A stretch of DNA of 64,000 nucleotides from Rhabditoides inermis (GCA_963966185.1 CAWZYM010000271.1:1057501-1121500); one strand, 5' to 3'; numbered from the stretch's first letter, positions 44,372-57,293 are shown. The notes: generated by a model not told the origin, from the sequence alone. Program-made: numbers and translations.

Positions 44372-46318
44372 AACCACTAGAGCACTCTCTGCTCTCACCT
44401 CCTGTTGAAACGATGAGATACGTGTTTCGTTGTTGGTTTTTGTGATGCCGTGTATCTCTCTTCTCCATTTATGCTAGTTCTCATTGTAGTGTGTCAAGTG
44501 TGAGTGGAAGCAATAAATAAGCACAAGATTCAATTCTTTCATGAAAACCGGTGATATCAGGCACGTTTAGTGTGGTTTTTGGAAACACAGAAACAAAATG
44601 AAGTCGTCGAACACTTTCTCAGAATAGCAATTTTTATCTCACAAGAGAAAACTCGTCAAAAAAAAAACTTTATCGTCAGAAAACTTTCACAGAGGTTTCT
44701 AGTAGCTTTGTCGCTTAACTAGATTTCAACATATGTGTAACACAGCATATCTGATCACAAACTTAAGAAAGCTGCTCACTGTTGTTAGTTAAATCAATAT
44801 CTTAATTTGAATAACAAGTTTATGGTCCCTATTCGGACTTTTAATGTGAACGCACCGTTTGAAAGTACTTGACTACTTAACGACAACTCGAGGTTTAGCT
44901 GCTCTCGTGTCTATTATAATACCGTAATATCTGTTAGATGTTGCGACCAGATTACGGTTTTTTTTTCAAAAGAAAATAAGATATAATGCATTACTTTGCT
45001 TGAACCGTGTTTTTAACGAATAAATAAAAATATAATACTGTAGCTTTTATATCAATTAAGAAATGTGGATTGTACTTTTATCGAATTAGAGTTAAGTTAA
45101 GTTATGATCAAAAACGTCGACGACTCACTCAGACGACTGTCTCCTGCTAGTCGCTAGTGTCTGCATGATTTTTGTGAAAATCACTTTTCGATGTGACTTA
45201 TGCCGAATCGGAAACGTAAGCAGCTTTTTGAATAAGATGTTAAAGTAAACCTGATCGGATAACCTCTAACACCTTTTTTGTAAAAAGTTGCAAAGAGTGT
45301 CCTTTTTGCAATGAGTCACAGTAGCTATTATGATAATGAACATACTGTAATAGACGATTTATAGGCTTTATGCTAATGTGTCAATTGCGGTGATTTGATT
45401 ACACGATACAAGTACATAGTCACGTTCCTACTCTTTACTCTTACACAGATAATCGGCTATAAAGAATAATCAAGCAAAAAGGCTTCAAGTACACTTATTC
45501 ACGTATGCATATGAAAACACTCACACCGAGGACAAACAAACTATTTTGATACTGTAACCATTGTTCTACAACGTGATTGTATAATACATACCGCTTTACA
45601 TGTGCCATTGTTTACAACATAAGTAGGCAAATCGACGGCATAAACAGGAATTAATTGAGATGTAGAAAAAAATCAATTCATTCACATAATACTGCGGTGC
45701 TCCATAGTGTAGCGGCGAGCTCGTGAATACTCCACAGTCCGCAAGTAGTAAATACCCAAGCCACGGGTCAGCTTCACCCGTGGGAGTCGTAGTGGCTCCG
45801 CAAGGTAGAGCCCTGGTTCCCCTCAGATAACCAACAAAATAGAAAGAGGTTTATCCGGCCAGGGCCACCACACAACTAGCGATGGGGGCGCGCTGGCCAG
45901 GCACGCCCCCTCGCTCTCTCATCCTAGATATGATCCTACGCGGGGGATTAGCGGGGGTAAGTATCGCAATACAAACACAGTTCTCAACATCATTATTTCG
46001 GTCGATAATATGTTCAAACAGCTAATATGATAGTGAAAGTAGAGAGAAATAGGTGTTTTCCTCATCCAATTTCAAATCCAGAGAAATCCTCATCCAATTT
46101 CAATTCACAATCAAGTACAATGAAAACAACAACGAGTTCATGATTATGTGAACTGCATATAACGCTGAAGTATGAATCAAATCAACTCGAATCAAACCTT
46201 TAGGGATGTCAAGGGGAATTTTCAAGTGTTTCGAATATGTGCTCACTGTATTTCGGAACGAAGTAAATGATATGTAGTTTTGAAATAGTATCTTTTGAAT
46301 TAGTTGTTTATCCAGACT
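44372..46318. other. AT-rich intergenic region with one GC-rich structured island
   Basis: No gene seen in the AT-rich part. A contrasting GC-rich block at about 45690-45960 contains several short inverted repeats (for example CCACGGGTC and CACCCGTGG) and an A-box-like stretch near 45702 but no B box. It might be an RNA gene or SINE. Confidence 0.45.
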
Positions 46319-47251
46319 TTAGCACTGTTGAACGGCGAGACAGGCGGTGAGCGGAGCGACATTGCTGGCCACTTCGCGGATGAGCAGAGGGAGTTGCTGA
46401 AACAATCGATTTCACACAAACAGCTCGATAAAGTCTGATCCGGTTGGAACGACATGAACACGAAAACAAGTTGATGAACGGCAACGCACCTTTCCCTGGC
46501 ATCATCACGGCGTGCTATTTGAAATTTGTGGTAGCTCTGTTCATGTAGTGTCATGTTATGTGTTTGTACAGCGCGCGGAGTCAACCCTCTTGTTCTCACT
46601 ATAGACTGCAGGTTTGACATTGCTCAATGAAAAAGTCACAAGCTGATGACTGACAAGTAGAGCCCACGTTCCGCTATTAGAAGAATTAAACAGTCCCATC
46701 ATCTTTTTCACGTTTTACGAATGGAAGATAAGCGCACCGCGAACATTTGCTGGTTGCAGGCTCCGATCTGTGTCCAGGGCAGCAGCAAGCACTTGTAGCA
46801 AATGTCGTAGGATATGATATCGGCCTGTTTGGCGAGCGGCTGCACCACAGAGTCCTGCAAGGCAATCAGGGGAACGGCCCTTTCTTTTCGACGAGAATAA
46901 TCATGCTTACGACTTCAAAAGTAGCCAGTACATATCCAACTGTGTTGCAACCTACAATGTCTAGCATGCAATGCTAACAGTCAATGCTAACGACAACTCG
47001 CCAGGCTCGGTTCGGGCTACTTTTTTATCGTGGCTTGTAGCCAGCGCTGACTGACGGAGTGAGGGGGAAACGGTTAGTGCCCGTACCTGTACTACAAGCT
47101 GGCAGATAGAGCAGAACGGTTTGCCGTAGTCTGGAACATTTTTTATATCATTACTGATCAATGGCGTCTGATCCGATCTCACCTTAGCCTGATTAATGGC
47201 AACTCCATATATGACATCAGCGAAGACGGCGAGAAGAACGAGCGAATACAT
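46319..47251 (-). CDS. Saposin-like secreted protein
   Basis: Exons 47087-47251, 46738-46854 and 46319-46396 (phase 0 throughout) encode 119 residues. After a signal peptide (MYSLVLLAVFADVIYG) and a short propeptide comes a saposin-B type module: FCSICQLVVQ, DIISYDICYKC, IGACNQ and LTACLAVQQC at the extreme C terminus. Such proteins bind lipids; in nematodes many (caenopores) permeabilise bacterial membranes in the gut. The distance between Cys pairs fits one module, though the CYKC element is unusual. A possible 51-nt intron inside exon 1 (47132-47182) would break the frame, so it is kept as coding. Confidence 0.75.
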
Positions 47252-48292
47252 AGTGTACTGTATACTGTATACTGTAACACACTGTGTTAAAAAAGCACCA
47301 ACAAGTAAACCGGAAGGATTGACACTAATCGAAATGATCACGGATTGATGGCACTTTCTTTCAAACAGATAACACTGATTTAATTCGAGTTGCCATTTTT
47401 ACGCCGTCTTATTCTACACCTTTTAAAGCATTAAGCTTCAACTTTTGAGATATGAGAAGAGAGAGTTCGAGAAATTTGATCGTTGTGTCCGCGAAAGCTT
47501 CGATTTCTTCACACTCGTGCCATCTTTAACGAGTCCAAGGGTCCAAGCACATGCCTTCTTATCTATTCCGAATCTCTCCAAACACTCTCACACAGAGCAC
47601 TTTTTTTCTTTTAGTCTCGAATAATCAGTTTGACAGTACTCATTCAGTATTTCTTGCCTCGAATACATGATAGCCATGGTAGTAATTGCAAAGCGCCAGC
47701 AGTCATAGATGTGTGTCAGTCTTGAAAAAAGAAGATGTTAGCTTCGCTTTACGTTGGATCCACTTTGCGTTTCGAGGTTTATAAATTACTTAGTATAGCT
47801 GTATGCGACCAACAGATGAATCGAGTAATCAGTAGTTTATCTAACTAACGAGTGAATAACTCATGTGTGTGAACTTCCTCTTTGCAATGTACGGAAACGC
47901 ACACATGACGTGTGATGAGTAATGAGGGCACGACACCAGAACCATTTTTGAAAAAAAGAAAAAAAGAAATACAAATTCTTTGACGACTTTATTATTTCCA
48001 AGTTTCGCGGCATCTCTTTCGCATTGACTGTGCCTTGTGGTAAATGATCAGTTGAAACTGTTTTCAGAAGAAAAAAAACATTTTCATAAACACAATTTTT
48101 TCATAAACAGCGGCTAGCGAGCCTCTAAAATTCAAAAACAGCAATCTGCATCAAAAGCAATCTGTTTATCTCATCCAAAAAAAAACCTGCATCGAGTAGT
48201 GTAAGTGTTTCGAGTGTTATGTAATCGTGGCTCATAGCTAGCAGTGTGTTCGAATCGTGTGTGTGTGTGTTGATTAATCTCTTTATCTTCTT
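47252..48292. other. Intergenic region
   Basis: Upstream of the saposin-like gene and downstream of the Lys/Ser-rich gene. No coding exon, only short A/T-rich tracts. Confidence 0.5.
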
Positions 48293-49796
48293 CTACTTGA
48301 CGCGACGGTTCGAGATGCGCTGGTGCATCTCCTCCAACTCCCGGCAGATGCGGTCCAGATCGCACAGAATCTGACGGTGCGTCGCCGACTGAAACGAGGG
48401 ATTGTGGGGAGAGAGAGAGAGAGGGGGGGGGGGGAGAGAGAGAGGGAGAGAGAGAGAGACGCACGATCCTCTCCGCCTCGGCCGCTTCGATCTGTGCCTG
48501 TCTCCTGGCGAGTATGGCATGCATGGGGGGTCCGGGGTGGGACAGAGGATGCGCGTCCGCGTACTCCCACCGACGAATCGAACGACCCTTCTGCAATCAT
48601 GCGAATGTTATAGAGCTATAGTTGACCATATGACACATAAAACAGTGAGTTTGTGAGTTTTTGTAGTAGTTTTTTCAGGATCGAGAGATGAGGGAAGGAG
48701 GGAGGGAAGGAAGGAGGGAGAGGGAGAGAGAGATAGTCGCACACGCACCTTGACAAAGTTTGTGAGTGCGCATGCTGTGGCGGGCTTGTCAGCGTCCGCG
48801 TCGAGTCCAGCCAGCAGCGACCGCTTCTCCTCCCCCTCCGGCGGCGTCGCGTTCTCCTTGCTAGTCTCCATCGGCGTCGGCAGCGGCGTCGCCTGATGGA
48901 CCAACAGACGTTAGATTCCAGGATCAGAGAGTGAGAAGATGGCTGTGCTCACCCCGATGCAGAACTTGTTCTCTGCCGACGTGAGTCGGGCGGTGGGCTT
49001 GCGGGCGAATGGCACGGGCGCGCTCTCGATCACCACAGGCGCCGCCGCCACATTGCACACTGAAGTCGGAGTCGGCGACTTCTTCTTCACCTCACGCGCC
49101 GACGAGCCCTGACGCTGTTAGGTAGACGGTGAACTCGAGGTATACGGTGAACTCGAGGTATACGGTGAACTCGAGGTATACGGTGAGTTTTAGGTAAGCT
49201 ACCCCGCTTCACTCACCACACTGCGGTTGGGATGCTTGGGCTCGTCGCAGTCCTTCTTGCCCTTCTTGCCGCGCTTGTTCTTGCGGCTGCTCTTGCTCTT
49301 GCTCTTGTCCTTCTTGCTCTTCTTCTCCTTGCTGCCCTTGCGCTTCCGGCTGCGGCTGCCGCTGCGGTTGCCACTGCGGCTCTTGCTCGCGTCCTTCTTG
49401 CCCGCGCGCGATCGCCGACTCTTCTTGCTGCCCTTCTTGCTCTTGTCCACCTTCTTCAGCGCCCTGAACATTATCACGTCGTGAATACGGACACGCCACA
49501 GTACGTGCAGGGGCAGAACCTCTTCTTGCGCTGCCGCTGGCTCTTCTTGCTGTCGCGTCGCTTGCCGGCGCGCGCCGACTTGCCGCGCGTGCGGCGCGAC
49601 GCGCTCTTGCCGCTCTTGCCGCTCGCGTCGGATGCCATCTCGCCACTGCGAGGTGACTTGTGCAGCTCGCTGCTCACTGCAAGAGGAGAAGGTGAGGAGG
49701 GTGGGGGGGGAGAGAGAGAGAGAGAGGAGAAGACACGCACTGATCGTTTAGGCGACCGCGCGCCGTCGGGTGCGTGTGAGTAGACTGGCTGGCCAT
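48293..49796 (-). CDS. Lys/Ser/Arg-rich nuclear-type protein, unknown family
   Basis: Exons 49741-49796, 49505-49672, 49217-49463, 48953-49114, 48749-48892, 48465-48590 and 48293-48388 give 332 residues in phase. Residues about 20-160 are extremely basic, with repeated SK, KKS, SRS and GKS units (for example SKKGSKKSRRSRAGKKD), resembling SR/RS or nuclear speckle tails. Then come a proline-rich part, WEYADAHPLSHPGPPMHAI and a C-terminal predicted coiled-coil helix (HRQILCDLDRICRELEEMHQ). There is no signal peptide; nuclear localisation is inferred from basic runs. The acceptor of exon 2 is uncertain (49672 chosen because it keeps phase), and exon 4 has two alternative in-phase acceptors six bases apart. 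It lies head to head with the RING gene, 147 bp apart. Confidence 0.65.
49126..49190. repeat. 18-bp minisatellite in an intron
   Basis: About four copies of GTATACGGTGAACTCGAG in the intron between exons 3 and 4 of the Lys/Ser-rich gene. Confidence 0.9.
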
Positions 49797-49943
49797 CGGC
49801 CGCGGCGCCCTTTTACGCGTATCCACGTCGGCGCGCGCACGTTCCAGCCGCGAATCTGCCTAATTCCGCCTCCGTTTGCATGTTTGCAGCGCCTTCTGCT
49901 CATGTGTTCTCTCTCTCCACTCACTCCACCAGTCATTCGCAAA

Positions 49944-50987
49944 ATGTCAGAGCCGGCGGCGGCAGCCTGGTGCGCCGTCTGCTGGGACATGAAGACGCCC
50001 TGCGACATGCAGGTATGCGCCCCGCCCACTCTCGCCACGCCCCCACTCCAACTTTAGGAACTGCTGTGCGGACACTCGTTCTGCGCCGCGTGTATCGTCA
50101 ACTCTGTCGGTGAGTATCGATGGGTTATCGATTGAATATCGATCGATATTGCAGGCACGCTCTGCCCGGCGCCCCTGTGCTCGCACTCGCGCTGCACTGA
50201 CGTCGTCATCGACGAGACGAACGGTAGGGGTTACGGTACTTTGGAAGAGGGGTACTGTACTTTAGAATCTTTCCAGATGGCCACGGCGGTCGCAACATCT
50301 CGTTTGGCGGCAAGCTGCCGTCGGTGCTTGATCTCGAGGAGCGCCAAAAGTGCGCGGGATACTGTAGCGTACAGTAACGCTTACCGTATACCTGCAGGTG
50401 CGACGGCAAGAAGGGCGTGTTCCAGTGCGTGAACCTGGCGCGGTTGACGCTGCTCGACTGTCGTCATCGGCTGTGCTTTGACTGCCTCATCGACAAGATC
50501 AACAACGCTGTGCGCATTCGTGAGTGAAGGAAGTTGCGAAATAGCGATAGAGGCTGTTGTGAAATAGCAGGGTGGTGCGAAATGAGTGTGAGAGACTGGG
50601 TGCGCAAAAAAATTGAAACTTATGTGAGAGAAAAAAGTATATAAAAGGAGAGAGAGTAAAACTGGGATTGTGAGAACAAAAATGTTTGTGCGCTTGAAAA
50701 CTGTAACACCAAAGGTGGACAATGTGTTGTGAAATAGTGTTATTTAGTGAGTATATTATGAACAAATATTTCAGAGGAGGTGCCTTCTTGTCCGCTGCCT
50801 CGCTGCTCGAACCGTATCACCAAGGCCGAGGTATGATTACTGTACCTACCGTACTTCTACCGTATACCTAGGTGCTGCGCCTTCTGGACAAGTGCTCGCC
50901 GTTCAACTCGAAGGCGATCTACGCGTGCAAGCAGGTCATGGAGCTGATGCCGCCCATGCCCAACGACGACCCGGAGGGAGAGAAGGC

Positions 50988-51042
<55 letters not shown>

Positions 51043-53054
51043 AAGGGAGAGAGAGAGAAAGAGTCGAACGCCTCAGGGCAAGGACGAGATCGTGGTGGAG
51101 TGCTCGATGTACGGCCGCGACGCGACCACCAAGCGCATCTCGGTGCCCAAGCTGTGCATGATCGGTGAGATCAATCGATAGTCGATCGATAATCAATCGA
51201 TATTCGCAGTGGACATGGTGTCGGCGATGATGCAGCTGCTGCGTGTGCCGAAGACGCGCGGTCTGTCCACGATGGGCGTCTTCCTTCGCCGCAACATCGA
51301 ACACGACGCCGCCATGAGCAGTGAGTGGGTGGGAGATGGGAACGGCTTGATTGAGTTCTGAATACAACTGTGTTAGATAGATGGATAACTGACAGTGTTT
51401 CGTAATCTGCTAGCGGAAAAAAGGAGCATGGTTTTTGGCAACTGTAATTTGGTCATGTCCCATTGTTGTCAGTCATGGCGTCTGTGCCCGTGACTGCGCC
51501 GCGCAGTCGCAGCCGGCGCGAGCGGAACAAGGCCGAACACGCCAAGGTCAAGTACGAGGCCATCAACCTCAAGCAGATCGGAAAGAAGGCCGTCAAGGTA
51601 GGGTGCACTCTTTTTTCGGGAAACTTCTGGAAAACCGATGCAGTTTCAAGTGATTAGAGAAGACAATTGACGTAAGATTTTGCAAAGCATTTCTGACATT
51701 ACTGACGAGGAGTGTAGTAGGTGCCACACCCTCGGATTCGTACCAAATTGATAGGATACCTTAGTTAGGACCCTAGCCATCGATTTGTGGTGTCCGAATT
51801 TCCTAAACGAACTATACGTTTCCGGTACGAAAACGTACAGGGCTCGTTTTTTGCGTTCCTCTCACCCTACGGGGCGGTCAAAGACCGAGCCGTTGTGGCC
51901 TAGTGGCGAAAGCGTCTGCCTGCCAAACTGACCCTCTCGAGTTCGATTCCGTGCACATGCTTTTTGTTTTGCCAAAAGTTTTTTGGACTTGTACGTACCT
52001 TCTGACTACCATGTCATCATCTTCTCATGGTCTACGAAACAACTTTATCAAATAAGTTTTTTTTATGAGACAGTCTTGCCGATCTCTTTTTGATAGCGAT
52101 ATCAGCCTTCGATCATCGTAGTGATGTAGTGCCACTCGCATCAGCAGTATGTAGCTCGCAACAGCGCCGCCTTCTGTCAGAGAAGTCTCGAACGTCGTCG
52201 AGCTACTTAACACTCTCGTATGTATTTTGATAGTGGCCGAATATTGTATAGAGTTGAAGGTCGTAATGACGCACACGGTGGATCATCTCTGGTCCTGACA
52301 GTCATCCTTCTTGAAGAGAAACCATCAAGTCGGTCATCTTTCGTTCCTCTTTACACACCAGTAATTGAACAGAGAAACTATCAACCAAATGTGTTGGCAA
52401 AACAAAAAGCATGTGCACGGAATCGAACTCGAGAGGGTCAGCTTGGCAGGCAGACGCTTTCGCCACTAGGCCACAACGGCTCGGTCTTTGACCGCCCCGT
52501 AGGGTGAGAGGAACGCGAAAAACGAGCCCTGTACGTTTTCGTACCGGAAACGTATAGTTCGTTTAGGAAATTCGGACACCACAAATCGATGGCTAGGGTC
52601 CTAACTAAGGTATCCTATCAATTTGGTACGAATCCGAGGGTGTGGCACCTACTACACTCCTCGTGAGGTAGTCACGACCCGGATAGTTGCACAGCGCGCC
52701 TCACAGAGAGAGCGGCTGGCGCGCAGGCTGCCCCGCGAGTGAATGAGCGCGTAGCGATTTCAAGCGAGAAATTATCGCGCTCAACCGCTTGCTGACAAAT
52801 TCGCAAATGAGCAGAGCGTCGCGTGTATGCGGCGCGTTCGTGGGCCTGACCGCTCTCGACTGTGCATCTATCCGGACCGTGGTAGTTGGAAGGCACTTTT
52901 AGAGTAATGTGAAGAGATTGACCGCTATATTCACTGTCGACCGTACACCACGTATTTGTTGCAGGACCTGAACCCGTCTGGCCGGACGCACATCGTGTTC
53001 GATGTGGAGAACCTGCTGAAGAACGAGCTGAAGAAGAACGGCACGACATGGTAG
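49944..53054 (+). CDS. RING-finger protein, putative E3 ubiquitin ligase
   Basis: Exons 49944-50012, 50058-50109, 50155-50223, 50277-50349, 50398-50519, 50775-50830, 50872-50988, 51077-51164, 51210-51320, 51473-51597 and 52965-53054 encode 323 residues. An N-terminal C3HC4 RING has C10-x2-C13, C27-x-H29-x2-C32-x2-C35 and the CPAPLC ligands. A second Cys/His-rich part follows (FQCVNLARLTLLDCRHRLCF, then CPLPRCSNRITKAE), resembling a second, degenerate RING. The rest is basic and probably helical with no recognised domain. RING proteins usually recruit E2 enzymes; the substrate is unknown. Its last intron is enlarged by a 960-bp foldback element (51705-52664). Introns 2 and 8 are both 45 nt and similar in sequence. 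AATAAA is at 53139. Confidence 0.82.
50990..51062. repeat. GA microsatellite starting at a splice donor
   Basis: The donor GTGAGAGAGAGA itself forms the start of the tract in intron 7 of the RING gene. Confidence 0.95.
51705..52664. mobile_element. Foldback element with tRNA-like arms, second family
   Basis: Left arm 51705-51975 and right arm about 52393-52664 are near-perfect reverse complements (ends ACGAGGAGTGTAGTAGGTGC), with a 420-bp loop. Each arm carries Pol III-like boxes: A at 51896-51913 and B at 51940-51950 on +, followed by TTTTT at 51961; mirrored on - with A at 52455-52472 and B at 52419-52429. It is unrelated in sequence to the element at 364-1204 but has the same architecture. 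It lies in the last intron of the RING gene. Confidence 0.88.
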
Positions 53055-55170
53055 AGACGCAGAGAGGGGGCGAGAGTGCAGAGAAACGAGAGAAAACTAG
53101 TTCAATAACGACCAGTCTTACATTGTGTTAGCATCATGAATAAAGTGTCTTTGTGATTTTTGATATACTCCCTTATATGATTCTCTTATTTGGAGTTATT
53201 TTTGGATAACGGACAGTCTGCCTATTCATTAGTGTCTCTTGGAAACGCTGAGAGTCTTCGCCTGCTAAGATTCATAAGAAAGGATGAGTCTTGCCGTTTT
53301 ATCAATAATGCCGTGGTTTTGTAGTCAACTTTTGCTAGCAAACAAACTTCTGAATAACTCATGAAGCTTGAAATTACTAGCCTTCCGTAAGCGTTTGAGT
53401 TGGAAACATTTCGTCCGGGTTAAACACTTGACTGTCACACGTTATTTCGACTGCACTCACTCTGTCCCTGTGTTCAATACTTACACTCATGTACTTATGT
53501 TGTTATTGTTATTTGTTATGCAAAATATTGTTTGCCAGAGCAGTTGAGTAGTAGCTTAATGTGTTTCACATTCTGATCGTGTCATCAACATAATGCCATG
53601 TTTGTTCGAAATTCACATGAATTGTAGAAAAGTGCTCGAACGCAGGCAATCAAATCAGTAACGTTTCTACACGCTTACAACAAGTAAATGATCATATATT
53701 ATATAAAATCTAAAAAAAAAAGAATTTCAAGTAAAGACTAAAGACTCTTTTTTATGGTGATGCGAGGTGAAAATCAGTTCAAGAGAGTTATCTGGGTTGC
53801 GTCTGCCGGTTTTCGTCTAGAATTTGCGCATCATCACAAAAAAACGACTCATCTTTTTCACACAGCATTGGTTGTTGATCACTTCTCAGTTTGAAAACTA
53901 GTACTTTTCTCGGCACTCTGGTTTTTCTCGACGACTAACGTCTTTCGGGAGCATTAAACATAAAACGTTAAACTGCTTACAGCAAATACATACAAAAACA
54001 AATGCGCGTGAATTGAGACTGTTGTGACGACATACTTTTTGTGCCCTCTAAGCCCGCCTCTCGATTTCTCTTATCCTTCCAAGTCCAGGTGGATGAACTC
54101 ACTCACAGCCTATTTCTCATTTACTTTTTCACGCTAACGTTATTTCTCCTTTTCCTTCTTCCTAGTCCTACTATTTTCTCTTGCTATCACCTTTGTATTT
54201 TTTGATATGAAATTTCAGGGTGTTTAGAACAGACATACATGCACTCCCGCATACTTTGTAAAAACTTCGTCCATTTGAATGTTAGAGTGATGTTTGTTTT
54301 AACAAGCAACGTCCGTGATTGATACATTGTATTCAACTTTTTAATCGTAATCAAAGTCAAACTTCTTCTTTTACCAGAGTGCTTCTTGTCCTCTTTAGAC
54401 ATCTTGCCACTTTTTAAACTCGTCTTCAAACGGTTAGCATTAGGCGCGGCTGGAAAATCGGACCCGTCAGGTAAAGTTCATTTGCACACGCCATATATTT
54501 GGAGACTGCATAGAGAACTCGAACACGGTCCTCAGAGTGGGAGACGCGTCTTTTATAGGCTGTGCCATATAGACAGATGAGTGTTTTCTTCGTTACGTTT
54601 GTTTATCATCAGATATCAGTAGTCAGCGAGTCATACGGACGATATAGCCGATAGAAGAAGAGTCTCCACAAAGCTCTTGAGAACAATTAATGAAATCACA
54701 TGAACTTTAACAAATGCTACAAACCTATGAGCCTATGACTAACGACTGACAAAAGTGTGAGAATCGACGTCACTTTGCGCGTGACTATAAAACTGCCTTT
54801 GAGAGAGCAAGAAATCGATTTCGCGCATTTCGCACGTATATACATACAATACAAGTCACCCGATTTATTCACTTCACTCCTAATTCTCAAAACTTTGTGG
54901 TATCACACAAAACTATCACGATAGACTCTTCATAATAACAGTCGCGCTTTTTTTGTGGTCTCATTGGAAGTTGAAGGCGCACTATCCGTTCCCTTTCCGG
55001 AGGAAATGAGTATTGACATTACAATTTTCTCTCTGCTCGTTCATAGATTCTCTCAGTTTCTGATCGCTTGTCTAATTATTGTTTGTTTGTGTCGCTGTTT
55101 CGACATCGTCCTCACGTTCGTGTTTTTTTTCGTGTTTTTTTTGTGTTGTATATGCTATTATTGTTTCTAG
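53055..55170. other. Intergenic region between RING and srd-like genes
   Basis: AT-rich. A short minus open frame at 54187-54429 (Lys-rich) lacks splice or domain support and is not called. An open stretch at 55006-55170 on + is hydrophobic and could be an upstream exon of the receptor, unproven. Confidence 0.45.
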
Positions 55171-55787
55171 ATGGTTGCTGATAGCTCGATGCACATTTCG
55201 ATTCCCGTTTCACTAACATGTTCCGCACTCGGAATGATATTCAATCTACTTGTTATCTATTGCATCATCTGCAGGTCTCCAAGGATAATGAAGTAAGTGA
55301 AAGTGATACTGGAGCATATTCTTCTTGTTCATCAGTTATAACCTGTTTCAGAGCGTATTGTTTACTGCAGCTCAACTCTGCGATAGCGAGCATTCTGATA
55401 GTCATTGGCCAAGCATTCACATTGTACCGGTCAGTCAACTTTGTTCTATCTCGACCCTTCTACTATAACTGAAACATTCATAGCGTGAGACACTTCACAC
55501 TTATTAGCCACCACAAATCATAATGATCAGACTGCTCAAACTTTCGAGTTTCTTGAGGTGGTAAAATACTATAACTCCGTTCTTGTATCTTCAGCATCTG
55601 CCCTCGCGGCAAGCATCTGATCATAGTGTTCTACGGGCCACTGGGCGCTGTGGAGTCCCATGTCTTCTACTCGATTCTCATCCACGCCAACCTACACTTC
55701 CTACTCACATTCCCACTCCTGTTCCGCTTCCGCTTGAAACAGATCTTTGCAAAAGCACCCGCCTATACGTTAGTATTGAAAAGAGCG

Positions 55788-55840
<53 letters not shown>

Positions 55841-57241
55841 CTGTAATCGTAAAAAAAAATCCGTACCTTCAGCACTCTTCTACTCCACAGTTTAATAATC
55901 TACTCAATCTCCTGCATTTCTCTGGTGCGTCTCAATGATTTGTTGTTTTCTAATTCATAACCGAGCATGAACTTTTTATAACGAACAAACAAACAAATAG
56001 TTTCTCATCAGCAAAGTTTAGATAATCTGGCTCGTTCCACTGCTCAAACACAACACTGTGGAAGGGTTGGCAGTGATTCAGGAAGCGACCGAAAAAGTGA
56101 AGTTTTTTGTTGTTAAACATGCTGCTTTCATAAATCTAAGCCCGAGTTCAGGAATTTCGGGACATGACGATTTCCGTGATTGTAAACAACCCAGATGTCG
56201 ACACTCAACTCCGGTACTTTATACTAGTGGTGAGTCTATGTTTTTTTGAAGACTTTTTCAAAGAAGTTTTTTCACAGTGATGTGTTTTTTTTCTATATAA
56301 ATTGAATTAAATTTATTACACCACAAGGATGCGTCACACATGAAATGCCTGTGAACAATGACAATGAAGGGGCATCAGTAGAGTACTACAAGGTATGGTT
56401 CCAGAAAACCAGCAATGAGAATTCACGATGACGGTGTGTCTTCTGGCTAGCGGCTGACAACGTGTCAGGGTGGTCGCCAACCCACCGCGGTAGCGATACT
56501 TCTTTCGGCCCACGGGCGGCATCGAACCCGCGACCTTTATATATTTGACTATTTATGATCGGACGCAGTTACGATAGTTATAAGACACACATAACACACA
56601 CATAAAAATCACAACCCGTTGAAAGAGGTTTTCGAGTTGGAAGTTGGAAAAAAATTACCCTCCCCGACACTTCCCCCGTTTCACTCTGGGGAAGTGTTTT
56701 TGCGACACTCCCCCCAAAATTAAAATCGCGCGCTAAATCAGCGACACTTACCCGTATTTCGGATTGAGAATGCGACAGGAAATAGAACCTACGCACTGTT
56801 CCTTTTCAAGCGGAAGAGTTATCACTACGCTAGCTGAATGAATGACAGCTTCGCAATCAGAAACTGTGAACGTAAGAGGAAATTTCCGCTGTCTAACAGT
56901 TTTGTGTACTGTAGAACAGTTCGACAACATGAAATGTTGAGCTGACAATGAGTTCAAACAGAGTATATGTGTAGGAAAAGGGCAAAAGGTACGACGAGAC
57001 GGAAATTATATTTTTTTGAATCATAGCTACAGTGTAGCTATAACAAGAAGTTCAATGTATTTTTCGGCTGAAATATGACGGATGCGACATCCATGCTTCA
57101 CACTCATTTCAGATTCCATGGCTTCCCGCTTATTGCTCTGTACTGTACTATAATATAAAGATCAGGAAGGTTCTTCGAGAAAATCCGGCGATCAGCAAGA
57201 GAAACATCGAAATTCACAAAGCGCTTCTGAGGGTGAGTGGG

Positions 57242-57293
<52 letters not shown>

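Noticed and set aside
47131..47183. Intron in the first exon of the saposin-like gene
   Set aside because: GT-AG ends exist, but removing the segment shifts the frame away from the saposin cysteines, whereas leaving it in keeps one open frame.
54187..54429. Lys-rich 80-codon minus-strand frame
   Set aside because: No recognisable domain, no splice partners and low-complexity AT-rich codons.
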